DNA of 64,000 nucleotides from Spirosoma terrae (GTDB lineage Bacteria > Bacteroidota > Bacteroidia > Cytophagales > Spirosomataceae). Below, in pieces: positions 9,258 through 20,300 of this stretch; positions within the stretch are counted from its first letter, which is position 1, and each line of letters begins with the position of its first letter. A program made the position numbers and the translations under genes. The stretch is from contig NZ_JAAFZH010000001.1 of assembly GCF_010435915.1 (NCBI RefSeq), forward strand, positions 620,001-684,000, given 5' to 3'. Below the pieces are notes generated by a model. It made no database searches. It was not told the origin of the DNA and was given only the letters and a program-made list of their open reading frames with translations.

Positions 9258-12200
9258 ATGATGGACAAATCCTACACAAGTAGCCATTTGCGTGGCTACG
9301 TAGGTCAGGTTGAGACTTCTCAACCCCAGTCATTTAGATGGAAAGCTCTATCTGGCTTTTTGACAGTGCTGGCTATGATGTTCCTGGCGAATCAGATTGC
9401 ATGGGCGCAAGGACGTACCGTAACAGGTACTGTATCGGATGCTACCGGCTCGACTTTGCCTGGAGTAAGTGTACAGGTTAAAGGAACGCAGCGCGGGACA
9501 ACTACTGACGTATCGGGTAAATACACGTTGGCTAATGTTCCTGATAACGGCACATTGATATTTAGTTTCATTGGGTATACCACCCAGGAAATTGCTGTTG
9601 GGAATCAGGCTACCATTGATGTAAAATTAGCAGATGATACCAAGGCGTTACAGGAAGTAGTGGTCGTAGGGTACGGTACCCAAAAAGTGAAAGATGCAAC
9701 GGGATCTGTTGCATCGCTTGGGCCTAAGGACTTCAACAAAGGTGTAATTGCTTCCCCTGAGCAGTTATTACAAGGTCGCGTATCGGGCGTACAAATTACT
9801 CCGGCAAGCGGTGAGCCAGGAGCTGGGATCAACGTATCGATTCGGGGTGCTGTATCGCTGCGGGCAGGTAATAACCCACTGTTTGTTGTCGATGGTGTTC
9901 CTCTGGATGGTGGTGATGCCGGTACGTCAACTGACTTTGGTGGTGGTACGTCACCAGCCCGTAACCCATTGAGTTTCTTGAATCCGTCAGATATTGAAAA
10001 CATTTCAGTATTGAAGGATGCATCGGCCGCTGCTATCTATGGTGCTCGTGGCGCTAACGGTGTTGTGTTGATCACAACAAGAAAAGGCCGAGTTGGTCAA
10101 AGCGATCTATCATTCTCAGCGTCGTCCAGCGTAGCTTCAGCTTACAAGCGCTATGATCTGCTGACTGCTCCGCAATTTCTGGCCGGTGTTCAGGCGGCAG
10201 GTGGCGATCTGTCTGTTGTTGACCAAAAAGCGAATACGAACTGGCAGGATGAAATTTTGCGGACCAGTGTAACCCAGAATTATAACTTAGGTTTCGGTGG
10301 CGGTAACGAAAATACGCGTTACCGTTTCTCATTCGGTTACCAGGACCAGCCAGGTATCATTAAAAAAGCGGGTCAGAAGCGTATTACAGGTCGTGTCAAT
10401 GCCAGCCATGATTTGTTCGATCATAAAGTGACACTGGCAGTTAATGCTACGACATCCAATGTTCAGGATGTATACGTACTGAATACGACGAACGCTGGTG
10501 CACAGGGTAACCTGATTGGAGCCGCTATCCAGGCCAACCCAACCTATCCGGTTCGGAATGCCGATGGTACCTTCTATCAACCCGGTGGTGACTTCCGGAA
10601 CCCGGCAGCTCTTTTGGATTACATTAGAGACCGGGGTGTAACTAACCGTACATTGGCTAATGCAAGCATCACCTGGCAAATTCTGGATGGATTGCAGGCT
10701 AAGGCTAATTTTGCTATTGATAATTCCACTGCCGTACGGCGGACAGAAGTAGATTCTAGACTTGGCGGTAACTTTAGTATAGGAATCAGTAATAACCAGG
10801 TCAATATTCTGGGTGCTGGGGCTGCCATTATCAATAACCAATACCGGACGTCTAAACTGGTCGAATATACCCTCAACTATAATAAGAAGATAGGTAACAG
10901 TACCCTGGACGCTTTGGCTGGTTTCTCCTACCAGAACTTTAATAATCAGCAGAATACAAGTCTAGCTGCTTATTTTGGGTATAACCTGGATCTGATTAGC
11001 TATACGGATAATTTGGGGGGAGCTAACGGTTTGACTTACAAAGCGTTTGGAGCGACCTCAGATCATAGCAAAAATGATCTGCAGTCTTATTTTGGCCGGG
11101 TTAACTATAACATTCAGGATAAATATTTGTTAACGGCAACCCTGCGGGCTGATGGTTCATCACGATTCGGTATTAACAACAAATACGGTTTCTTCCCATC
11201 GTTGGCAGGTGCCTGGCGTTTGTCGCAGGAAAGCTTTGTGCCGAAGAGCATTTTCGATGATCTGAAACTACGTGCTAACTACGGTATAACAGGTAATCAG
11301 GACTTTGCTGGTGGCGTATCAAAAATCATCTTTATCCGAAATTCAGATGGTTCAACTACGCAGGATAATAACCCAAATCCAGACATCAAATGGGAGCAAA
11401 ACACAACCTACGGAGCTGGTCTTGATTTCACGGTGATGAAAGGGAAGCTGAGCGGATCGATAGACTACTTCAATAAAACCACCACAAACCTGCTGTTCCA
11501 GGTGTTTTACGCACAGCCTGCTCCGGTTAACTACAGATGGGTAAACCTGCCAGGCTCAGTAATTAACAAAGGGGTTGAAGTCGTATTAAACTATCAAGCT
11601 GTTCAGAAACAAAACTTCAGCTGGGATGTATCGGCCAACGCTACCATCCTGAAGCCTATTGTGAAAGGCATTGGTACAATTGTGCCTACAGGCCCAATCA
11701 ACGGCCAGGGACTATCAGGTGCCTACGCCCAAACGGTTCGCGATGGCTATGCTCCGTTCTCGTTTTACATTCCAACGTTTACTGGATTTGACTCAAATGG
11801 GTATTCTACCTATGCAGGTGGAGAAGCTGCTCCATCTTCCATTCAGGGCGATCCATTTCCTCGGCTCCGTATTGGCTTGACCAACAATTTTACGTTCGGT
11901 AAGTTTAATGCCAGCCTGTTTTTCAACAGCCAGTTTGGTGGCTATGTATACAACAACACCGCCAACGCGTTATTCTTGAAAGGAATTTTGAAAAATGGTC
12001 GTAACGTAACGAAGGACGTAGCTAGTAGCTCCGAGAATCCATTGAACTCAGGGGCTGTATCGACGCGGTTCCTGGAGAAAAGCGATTTTGTACGGTTAGC
12101 GAATGCATCGATTGGATACACGTTTACTTTACCACAGGGTGGATTTGCTAAAACCTTGAATCTATCACTCACAGGCCAAAACCTGTTATTGATTACGAAG

Positions 12201-12326
12201 TACACGGGGTTAGATCCTGAGGTGAACTCAATTAAAACATTGAATAACATTCCATCGTTAGCTATCGACTACACGCCATTCCCTGTACCGCGTACCGTAA
12301 CGTTAGGGCTTAATGTTGGATTCTAA
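9258..12326 (+). CDS. susC: SusC-type TonB-dependent outer-membrane transporter
   Basis: This 1022-residue protein has a signal peptide after a long polar N-terminus (cleavage near A50, AWA). A carboxypeptidase-D-like regulatory domain follows at about 53-128, then the LQEVVVVGYGTQ segment (131-142) at the start of the plug. The SIRGAVSLRAGNNPLFVVDGVP signature (195-216) is diagnostic of the SusC/RagA family, and the remainder is a large beta barrel. SusC proteins import oligosaccharides or peptides and pair with a SusD lid. Two adjacent ATG codons (9258, 9261) open the gene. It heads a locus with SusD, three UnbV-type lipoproteins and a PAP2-type lipoprotein. There is no glycoside hydrolase next to it, so the cargo is not evident. 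Confidence 0.93.
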   Translation: MMDKSYTSSHLRGYVGQVETSQPQSFRWKALSGFLTVLAMMFLANQIAWAQGRTVTGTVSDATGSTLPGVSVQVKGTQRGTTTDVSGKYTLANVPDNGTLIFSFIGYTTQEIAVGNQATIDVKLADDTKALQEVVVVGYGTQKVKDATGSVASLGPKDFNKGVIASPEQLLQGRVSGVQITPASGEPGAGINVSIRGAVSLRAGNNPLFVVDGVPLDGGDAGTSTDFGGGTSPARNPLSFLNPSDIENISVLKDASAAAIYGARGANGVVLITTRKGRVGQSDLSFSASSSVASAYKRYDLLTAPQFLAGVQAAGGDLSVVDQKANTNWQDEILRTSVTQNYNLGFGGGNENTRYRFSFGYQDQPGIIKKAGQKRITGRVNASHDLFDHKVTLAVNATTSNVQDVYVLNTTNAGAQGNLIGAAIQANPTYPVRNADGTFYQPGGDFRNPAALLDYIRDRGVTNRTLANASITWQILDGLQAKANFAIDNSTAVRRTEVDSRLGGNFSIGISNNQVNILGAGAAIINNQYRTSKLVEYTLNYNKKIGNSTLDALAGFSYQNFNNQQNTSLAAYFGYNLDLISYTDNLGGANGLTYKAFGATSDHSKNDLQSYFGRVNYNIQDKYLLTATLRADGSSRFGINNKYGFFPSLAGAWRLSQESFVPKSIFDDLKLRANYGITGNQDFAGGVSKIIFIRNSDGSTTQDNNPNPDIKWEQNTTYGAGLDFTVMKGKLSGSIDYFNKTTTNLLFQVFYAQPAPVNYRWVNLPGSVINKGVEVVLNYQAVQKQNFSWDVSANATILKPIVKGIGTIVPTGPINGQGLSGAYAQTVRDGYAPFSFYIPTFTGFDSNGYSTYAGGEAAPSSIQGDPFPRLRIGLTNNFTFGKFNASLFFNSQFGGYVYNNTANALFLKGILKNGRNVTKDVASSSENPLNSGAVSTRFLEKSDFVRLANASIGYTFTLPQGGFAKTLNLSLTGQNLLLITKYTGLDPEVNSIKTLNNIPSLAIDYTPFPVPRTVTLGLNVGF

Positions 12327-12339
12327 AAAACTGATAGTT

Positions 12340-12404
12340 CGAACCTTTTGTATGGCTTGTGTGGAGTAGATAGCAGCTAGAAGAAAAGGCATACATAAGG
12401 TTCG
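12340..12404 (+). promoter_or_regulatory. Intercistronic hairpin between susC and susD
   Basis: CGAACCTTTTGTATG (12340-12354) pairs with CATACATAAGGTTCG (12390-12404) over 14 of 15 positions, around a 35-nt loop. There is no T-run, so it looks like an mRNA processing or stabilising hairpin rather than a terminator. It ends 32 bases before the susD ATG. Confidence 0.55.
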
Positions 12405-12436
12405 TGATTAGTCAACAACTTTTAATAAGTCAACTC

Positions 12437-14002
12437 ATGAATTTCTCAAAATATCAAACAATCACGCTGCTGTGCACTGGCATGTTGCTCGGTACGGCAG
12501 GTTGTTCCAATCTGGATGATACGGTGCTTGGAAAGCTATCCTCTACGGAGGCTACAGGCACAGGGGGAGTGGCCATTGACCCTGCCAGTTCCTTGCAAGG
12601 TGTATACTCGGCTCTGAATTCATTTGCGGACCAGGCAAACCAGTATGCTTTGGAAGAACACTCGTCTGACGAAATGCAGGGACCGACACGGGGAACTGAC
12701 TGGGACGACTTTGGGACCTGGCGTAAACTACACCAGCATACCTGGGATTCGCAGCACAACCAGATTATTGATGCCTGGAACAACCTGAATAGTGGTGTCT
12801 TTAAGGCAACGCAGACGATATCTGTAGCAAGCAACAATGCTGCTATTAAGGCAGAAGCACAATTCCTGCGCGCATTCTTCATGTTTTATGTAGTTGACCT
12901 GTATGGTCAGGTGCCTGTTCGTGAAGCTACGGATGCAGCTGATGCCAATCCAAAAGTATTGGATCGATCAGCTGCTACCGATTATATTCTTGCGGACTTA
13001 GCGGCTGCTATACCTGTATTACCTTCTGTTACGGCATCTACCAACAACAAAGCATCTAAAGAAGCAGCACAGTTCTTGTTAGCTAAAGTACTGCTCAACA
13101 AAGCTGTGTATAAGCAATCTCCTGCTACACCAGCCGGTCCATTTACATTTGCTAAGGCGGATATGGATGCTGCTATCGTTGCTTGTAATACGATTATGTC
13201 GTCAGGTAAGTTTTCGATCCAGCCTAAGGGAGGCTACTTCGATATGTTTGCGCCCGACAATACAGCCCTGTCGAAGGAGAATATCTTTGTTATCGCGAAT
13301 GACAATTCATCTCAGCCTGGTAACGTGCGTAACCGTTATTACATGGGACTGCACTATAGCCAGCAACCCAGCGGCTGGAATGGCTTTACAACTTTAGCTG
13401 ATTTCTACAACAGCTTCGATAAAGCGGATGAGCGTCTAGGGAAGGCGTATCCAGGCGTTACCGATAAAATTGGTACACGCGCTGGCTTCCTGGTTGGGCA
13501 GCAGTACGATGAAAAAGGTGTTGCCCTGAAAGATCGTAGTGGTAATCCGCTGGTATTTACGCCTGATGTGAATCTGTCGTATGCAACCGAAGCGAAAGGT
13601 ATCCGGGTTATGAAATACGTTCCTCAGCCTGGCTTCCTGGACAACCCTTCTAATGACTATGTTTTCTTCCGTTATGCAGACGTAGTATTGATGAAGGCAG
13701 AAGCTATTCTTCGGGGAGGTACAGATCCAATGGGTCAAACGGCTGAAAAACTTGTCAATGACCTTCGGGCAAATCGTAGCGTAGCCGCTAAAACGCCAAT
13801 CGATCTGAAAGCCATTCTGGCCGAACGCGGTTTTGAGCTGTATTACGAAGGCTGGCGCCGGAACGACCAGATTCGCTTTGGTACATTCCTGGACCCTGTT
13901 GACAACCGTCCTACCAAGTCAGCTGATACGAAAGTGGTTTATCCAATTCCACAACGGGCACTTGACAGTAATCCAAATCTGAAGCAAAACCCTGGTTACT
14001 AA
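12437..14002 (+). CDS. susD: SusD/RagB-family substrate-binding lipoprotein
   Basis: The ATG at 12437 gives a 521-residue lipoprotein with lipobox GTAGC (C23). An in-frame GTG at 12404 would add a non-signal extension made from the hairpin arm and is rejected. Residues about 85-220 carry the TPR-like helical pattern of the SusD fold, including the conserved QFLRAFFMFYVVDLYGQVP segment. The C-terminal part has the FELYYEGWRRNDQIRFG and LKQNPGY motifs that mark the family. SusD sits on the cell surface as a lid over SusC and captures the cargo. It lies 110 bases after susC, across an intercistronic hairpin, and ends just before a strong terminator. Confidence 0.93.
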   Translation: MNFSKYQTITLLCTGMLLGTAGCSNLDDTVLGKLSSTEATGTGGVAIDPASSLQGVYSALNSFADQANQYALEEHSSDEMQGPTRGTDWDDFGTWRKLHQHTWDSQHNQIIDAWNNLNSGVFKATQTISVASNNAAIKAEAQFLRAFFMFYVVDLYGQVPVREATDAADANPKVLDRSAATDYILADLAAAIPVLPSVTASTNNKASKEAAQFLLAKVLLNKAVYKQSPATPAGPFTFAKADMDAAIVACNTIMSSGKFSIQPKGGYFDMFAPDNTALSKENIFVIANDNSSQPGNVRNRYYMGLHYSQQPSGWNGFTTLADFYNSFDKADERLGKAYPGVTDKIGTRAGFLVGQQYDEKGVALKDRSGNPLVFTPDVNLSYATEAKGIRVMKYVPQPGFLDNPSNDYVFFRYADVVLMKAEAILRGGTDPMGQTAEKLVNDLRANRSVAAKTPIDLKAILAERGFELYYEGWRRNDQIRFGTFLDPVDNRPTKSADTKVVYPIPQRALDSNPNLKQNPGY

Positions 14003-14025
14003 GAGTTGCTTCCTGATATCCATTG

Positions 14026-14059
14026 CAAACAGCAGCCCCAGAAGGCTGCTGTTTGTTTT
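14026..14059 (+). terminator. Terminator or attenuator after susD
   Basis: A perfect 12-bp stem, CAAACAGCAGCC (14026-14037) with GGCTGCTGTTTG (14044-14055), has a 6-nt loop and is followed by TTTT. It lies between susD and the first UnbV-type gene, so it should lower read-through into the lipoprotein genes. Confidence 0.75.
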
Positions 14060-14103
14060 CCAGATGGTGGAATGAGGAGCGATACTTTTACGTTTATTCA
14101 TGG

Positions 14104-17100
14104 ATGAAACTTATTTTTTGCCTATTCTTTTTGCTTGCTTTGGCTGGCTGCCATTCAGAAAAAGCACGATTTACCCGTACAGACCCTGTTGAAACAGGCG
14201 TTACGTTTATCAATCAGCTACAGGAAACGGAACAGGAAAACGTCCTTGCTTTTGAGTATCTCTATAATGGTGGCGGTGTTGCTGTTGGCGACCTGAACAA
14301 CGATGGCCTGGCTGATGTATATTTTACCGGAAATCAGGTTCCAAATAAGTTATTCATCAATAAAGGAGAGCTTCATTTTACCGATATCACAACAAAAGCG
14401 GGCGTAGCAGGCCGTGCCGGAGGGTGGAAAACGGGCGTTACGTTAGCTGACGTAAATGCTGATGGCTGGCTGGATATCTACGTTTGTTATTCTGGTTTGC
14501 GAACCGATTCGTTACGTCGCAATCAATTATTCATCAACAACCATAACCTGACATTTACAGACCGGGCTGCAGAATACGGGCTGGCCGATAGCGGCTATTC
14601 AGTACAGGCTACTTTTTTTGATTACGATCTGGATGGCGATCTCGACTGTTTTCTGATCAACCATAATCTCAAAGAGTACCAGCGCAAAGAAGCCGCAATC
14701 ATGCGAACCGAGCGAGACTATAACGCAGGGGACAAACTATTTAAAAACGATAACGGCCATTTTGTGGATGTATCGGCTGAAGCTGGTGTCAAAAGTAATC
14801 CGTTGGGTTTTGGCCTGGGCGTTTCGATATCGGATCTTAACGACGATGGGTACCCTGACGTCTATGTAACGAACGATTACGTAGAGGACGATTACTGCTA
14901 TATAAACCAACGTAATGGTACGTTTCGGGATGAACTGCGTGAGCGAGTAGCCCATACATCTTATTCAGCGATGGGGGCCGATGTGGCTGATCTGAATAAT
15001 GATACTCGCCCGGACATCATGACGCTCGATATGTTGCCTGAAAGCAACGCGCGTCAAAAAACACTACCCTGGCCTGATAGCTGGAATGTGTATCAAGCCC
15101 AGTTACGTAATGGGTTCTGGCATCAGAATATGCGTAATATGCTTCAGATCCAGCAACCCAATGGACAGTTTGCTGAAATAGGGCAGTTAGCGGGTGTGGC
15201 CGGAACGGACTGGAGCTGGGGGGTATTACTAGCTGATTTCGATCTGGACGGCTATAAGGACATTTTTGTGAGCAACGGTATTCTGCGGGATTTCACAGAT
15301 GCCGATTTTATTAAGTTTTCGGATAATTCAGCGAATTTGCCTGTGCTTGAGCAAATCAGGCAAATGCCCTCAACGCCTACTAAAAATTACATCTTCCAGA
15401 ATAACCGAAACCTAACCTTTACTAATCAGCAGGTTGGCTGGGGCTTCGATGAACCGGCTATTTCAAACGGTTGTGCCTATGCTGATGTGGATAATGATGG
15501 CGATTTAGAAATCATAACCAATAACCTAAACGAACCGGCTCGCCTGTATAAAAATAACACTCAGGAAACAGCCCATGCCAACTACTTAAGTATTGCCTTG
15601 AAAGGGCCTTCTTCTAACCCATTTGGTATTGGTACTAAGCTCACCGTTACGTTCGATACACTAACACAGGTGCAGGAATATTTCCCCACGCGAGGTTTTG
15701 AGTCGTGCAGTCATGGCCATTCATTATTTGGTCTGAATGAGACCTCAAAAGCGGGACGTATTACGGTACGTTGGCCAGATGGAAAAATCCAGGTCATTGA
15801 CCATGTTACACCTAACCAGCGCCTGGTAATCGATTACCGGAACGCGCATCAAGGGCAGGAACTGAGAAAAGAATCCTCGCGGACTATATTCACAGAGGTG
15901 AGTAATGCCGTCGATTTTAGTCATCAGATCGATTCGGTCAATAATTTTGATCGGCAAATTCTGTTGCCGATGCAGTATTCAGCCACTGGGCCTCGTATTG
16001 CCGTTGGTGACGTAAATAAGGATAACCTGCCTGATTTCTTTATCTGTGGAAGCGTAGTCAAGAAGGGCCAGTTATTCACACAAAAGGCTGCTGGAACTTT
16101 TGCCCAAGAGCCCATTGCCGGGCTGACGGCCCGACCTAACCAGGATGCTGTGCTGGCTGATTTCAACGGTGACAAACAGGCCGACTTATACCTAGTAAAC
16201 GGCGGTTACGATGTTCGGGATGCTGCGCAAAAACAGGATCAACTTTGGTTAATGGAGAAAGGAGGGTGGATTGAAAAAGCACTACCAGCCGAAGCTGAGA
16301 ATGGAAGTTGCGTAAAAACGATTGATGTGGATCGTGATGGTGATTTGGATTTGTTCGTTGGTGGCGGTATTAAATCCTTTCGTTTCCCAGCGGCCGATGA
16401 GAGTTTTCTATTGATCAACGATGGGAAAGCCAATTTCACGAAGCAGTCCTTGGGAACGCTCGGCATTGTATCCGATGCGGCTGTACTGGATGTTGACCGG
16501 GATGGCTGGCCTGAGGTGGTAGTGGTGGGCGAATGGATGCCCGTAACCGTACTGCTGAACCAGAAGGGCCAACTATCGGCCAAAAAGACAAGCGTGTATG
16601 ATCAGTTGGCCGGTTGGTGGAACCGTATCGAAAAGGCGGATCTGGATGGAGATGGAGACCTCGATTTGATTCTGGGAAATCTGGGGCAGAATACCCAGAT
16701 CACTGCCAGCGCCGAACAACCGGCTACGTTGACTTATGACGATTTTGATCAGAATGGCACGCTCGATTTTTTTATGAGCTATGCCATTGGAGGTAAAATG
16801 TATCCGGCCTATTCTCGGGATGAAATCTGTGAGCAAGTCCCTTCACTACGTAAGCGATTCACAAGTTACAAGGCATATGCTAATGCCAGTATCGAAAATT
16901 GCTTTGATGAACAGCAGCTCCGGCAGGCTAAAACAAGGCAGATCAATGAACTACGGACGCTGGTTCTGGAAAATAAAGACGGTACCTTTGTGCCGCATCC
17001 ATTACCCCTGTCTGCCCAATATGCTCCGGTTTATGGTATTCTGGCTGATGATTTTGATCACAATGGTACAACGGATTTGCTGCTAATGGGCAATAATTCC

Positions 17101-17301
17101 TGCATGAGACTTCGTATTGGTAAAGTGGATGCTAATAATGGATTGTTGCTGACCAATCTGGGAAACTGGCGTTTTGCCGAACGCTCATCAGACCAAACGG
17201 GCTTATTTGTACGGGGCGATGTACGGGACATTAAAAAAGTCGGGAAGTCTATAGTGATTGGTCGCGTGAGTGAAAAAGCCATGATGTTCAAGTTAAGATA
17301 G
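14104..17301 (+). CDS. FG-GAP/VCBS-repeat lipoprotein with ASPIC/UnbV domain (copy 1)
   Basis: ATG at 14104 gives a 1065-residue lipoprotein (LALAGC, C16). A TTG start upstream would precede the signal peptide and overlap the terminator. Many FG-GAP/VCBS repeats are present, each with a calcium-loop motif such as DLNNDGLAD, DLDGDLD or DVDNDGDLE. An ASPIC/UnbV segment, RGFESCSHGHSLFG to RWPDG, lies at about 529-558, followed by further repeats. The fold predicted is one or two seven-bladed beta-propellers held at the outer membrane. In human CRTAC1 and Bacteroidota relatives these domains are linked to extracellular binding; the activity here is unknown. Position after SusCD suggests it binds or processes the same extracellular cargo. 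Confidence 0.85.
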   Translation: MKLIFCLFFLLALAGCHSEKARFTRTDPVETGVTFINQLQETEQENVLAFEYLYNGGGVAVGDLNNDGLADVYFTGNQVPNKLFINKGELHFTDITTKAGVAGRAGGWKTGVTLADVNADGWLDIYVCYSGLRTDSLRRNQLFINNHNLTFTDRAAEYGLADSGYSVQATFFDYDLDGDLDCFLINHNLKEYQRKEAAIMRTERDYNAGDKLFKNDNGHFVDVSAEAGVKSNPLGFGLGVSISDLNDDGYPDVYVTNDYVEDDYCYINQRNGTFRDELRERVAHTSYSAMGADVADLNNDTRPDIMTLDMLPESNARQKTLPWPDSWNVYQAQLRNGFWHQNMRNMLQIQQPNGQFAEIGQLAGVAGTDWSWGVLLADFDLDGYKDIFVSNGILRDFTDADFIKFSDNSANLPVLEQIRQMPSTPTKNYIFQNNRNLTFTNQQVGWGFDEPAISNGCAYADVDNDGDLEIITNNLNEPARLYKNNTQETAHANYLSIALKGPSSNPFGIGTKLTVTFDTLTQVQEYFPTRGFESCSHGHSLFGLNETSKAGRITVRWPDGKIQVIDHVTPNQRLVIDYRNAHQGQELRKESSRTIFTEVSNAVDFSHQIDSVNNFDRQILLPMQYSATGPRIAVGDVNKDNLPDFFICGSVVKKGQLFTQKAAGTFAQEPIAGLTARPNQDAVLADFNGDKQADLYLVNGGYDVRDAAQKQDQLWLMEKGGWIEKALPAEAENGSCVKTIDVDRDGDLDLFVGGGIKSFRFPAADESFLLINDGKANFTKQSLGTLGIVSDAAVLDVDRDGWPEVVVVGEWMPVTVLLNQKGQLSAKKTSVYDQLAGWWNRIEKADLDGDGDLDLILGNLGQNTQITASAEQPATLTYDDFDQNGTLDFFMSYAIGGKMYPAYSRDEICEQVPSLRKRFTSYKAYANASIENCFDEQQLRQAKTRQINELRTLVLENKDGTFVPHPLPLSAQYAPVYGILADDFDHNGTTDLLLMGNNSCMRLRIGKVDANNGLLLTNLGNWRFAERSSDQTGLFVRGDVRDIKKVGKSIVIGRVSEKAMMFKLR

Positions 17302-17359
17302 TTGGTTGGATAAGCAAGCTAGGGGTTGCTACTGCCTAGTAATGAAAATACCGTAACAA

Positions 17360-20300
17360 ATGAAAACAAAACTAGGCCTGATCGTAATTGCTGCATGGAG
17401 CGTATGGGCTTGTAATGGACATACGGATGAGGAGCATAAGCTATTCGAATCCCTGCCGGCTTCCGAAACAGGCGTTGACTTTATTAATCGCAGTCTAGAC
17501 CGGAAAGACTTCAACATATTTAGCTACCGCAATTTCTATAATGGAGGTGGGGTGTCCATCGGTGATGTTAATAACGATGGCTTACCTGATATTTTTCTGA
17601 CATCGAATTTCGAAAACAACAAGCTTTATCTTAACAAAGGCGGGCTAACGTTTGAAGACGTTACTGAGAAGGCAGGTATTACGGGCAAAAAGTTCTGGTC
17701 TACAGGCGTAACGATGGCTGATGTGAATGGTGATGGCCTGTTAGATATCTACGTCTGTAATTCCGGTAGCCGCGATGCCCGTGGTAATCAATTGTACATT
17801 AATCAGGGGGTACAGAAACGAGGCAGTGCGCCCGCTATGCCTACCTTCGTAGAAAAAGCCAAAGAGTTTGGTCTGGAAGACGGTGGTTTCTCTACTCACG
17901 CGGCTTTCTTTGATTACGATCGTGATGGTGATCTCGATATGTATTTGCTAAATAATAGCTTTACTCCGATGGATCGGCTGGGCTATGCCAATATGCGCGA
18001 TACACGAGATAAACTAGGTGGCGATAAACTCTTTCGAAACAATGGCCCCAATCAGAAATTTACGGATGTCAGCGAACAGGCAGGTATTTATGGAAGCCTG
18101 ATTGGATTCGGCTTGGGCATTACTATTGGAGACGTTAACAACGACAACTGGCTCGATATCTATATCTCAAACGATTTTTACGAGCGAGACTATCTCTATA
18201 TCAATCAGAAAGACGGTACGTTCAAAGAAGATATCAAAAACCAGATGGGCCACATCAGCCTGTCGTCAATGGGGGCTGACGTAGCCGATATCAACAACGA
18301 TGGTAATCTCGACATTTTTGTGACAGATATGCTGCCTGACGACGATTACCGGCTAAAAACCACTGGATCTTTCGATAGTTATGAGTTGGTTCAACTGAAA
18401 GAATCGCGCGATTTTTATCATCAGGATTCGCGCAATATGCTTCATTTGAACAATGGAAACGGTACCTTTTCTGAAATCGGCCGGATGGCTGGAACAAGTG
18501 CTACCGACTGGAGTTGGGGCGCCTTGCTGTTCGACATGGACATGGATGGCAACAAGGATATTTTCGTTGCGAATGGAATCTTGAAAGACCTGACCGATCA
18601 GGATTTTGTCGCGTTTCTGGCCGACAATTCCGATTTGCAATCGATGATCGAAGGAACAAGGAAGTTCGATTACAAAGAGTATGTCAATAAAATGAGTTCC
18701 AATCCGTTGCCGAACTATGCGTTCCGAAATGCAGGCGGTGGAATGAAATTTGAAAATAAGGCAGCCGAGTGGGGCTTGGGAGAGCCAAATTTCTCCAATG
18801 GTTCTGCATACGGCGACCTCGACAATGATGGGGATATGGACTTGGTCGTCAATAATAACGATTCCCCAGTGTCGATCTACAAAAACCTGTCAGTCGAGAA
18901 AGAGAAAAAGAATTTTCTACGGGTTCAACTGCACGGTGCGAGTCAGAACCTGAATGCGATAGGAGCTAAAGTTTATGTTCACCAGGGCAAGGAAACGCAG
19001 TATCTGCAACAAATGCCGAACCGGGGATTTCAGTCGTCGGTCGATTTATCGCTGATTTTCGGTTTGGGGGGCGACGTGAATGGTAAAAAGCCAGTAATTG
19101 ATTCGCTGACCGTTATCTGGCCGGGCCTGGTGAGTGGATTAGACAAAAAGCAGGTAATACGTACTCCTCAAATCAACACTACGCTACAGCTCTACGCAAA
19201 AAATGCCGATCAGACTGTAGTGCAGATGCCAAAAGTACCCCAGACTCCACGGTTGTTTACCGACGTAACGGCTTCTTCCAAGCTTGATTTTACGCATCAT
19301 GAGAATGACTTCGTGGATTATAATCGCGATGGTCTACTCAAGCAGATGCTGTCTCGTGAGGGTCCTGCCCTGGCTGTCGGGGATATCAATGGTGATGGAT
19401 TGGACGATGTTTTTCTGGGTGGAGCGGCTGATATGCCTCGTTCGCTTTACATCCAGCAACCAGGTGGTACGTTTACCCTACAGAAACAGCCATTTTTACT
19501 GGATGCCAATTATATGGAAGACGTAGCCGCTACGTTCTTCGACGCCGATGGCGATAAGGATCTGGATCTATACATCGCTACCGGTGGTAATGAGTTCGAG
19601 GACCCAACGTATCTGGCCGATCGCTTTTACAGAAACGATGGTAAGGGAAATTTTACCTGGGATAAGAACATGCCCCGTACACTGGAAAATAACTCCTGCG
19701 TGAAAGCAGCTGATTTTGACCTCGATGGTGATCTGGATCTATTTGTCGGTAGTCGAATGGTATCGGGACAATACGGGCAGAATCCTGACCAGGTGTTATT
19801 GGTCAACAATGGTAATGGTACGTTCAGAAAAGCCACGCAGGAGCTCATGCCGTTTTCGAAAGAAATAGGGATGGTAAAAGATGCCGTTTGGGCTGATATT
19901 GACAACGATCGTTATCCTGACCTGGTGCTGGTGGGCGATTGGATGCCCATCACTATCCTGAAGAACAAAAAAGGTAAAGGCTTTGAGCGGATGGATGCTG
20001 AAACACTGGCTAATACAGGAGGTTGGTGGAATACCATTCAGGCCGCTGACCTGGATAAGGATGGCGATATCGATTTTGTGGTTGGCAATATGGGGATGAA
20101 TAGCCGGATGGTAGCCAGCGAAAGCGCACCTGCCCATTTGTACGGCAACGATTTTGATCGTAACGGATCATACGAACAAATCATAACCTGTTATCGGCCC
20201 GGACCTGATGGCGAACCCCGGGAGTGCGTGATGGTGCAAAAGCCTGATCTACAGAAACGGTTGCCGTCTATCAAAACAAAATATATCAAGCACGTCGATT

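Noticed and set aside
10329-10841. Open frame of 170 codons opposite susC
   Set aside because: Antisense to the barrel region; no domain and no likely start signal.
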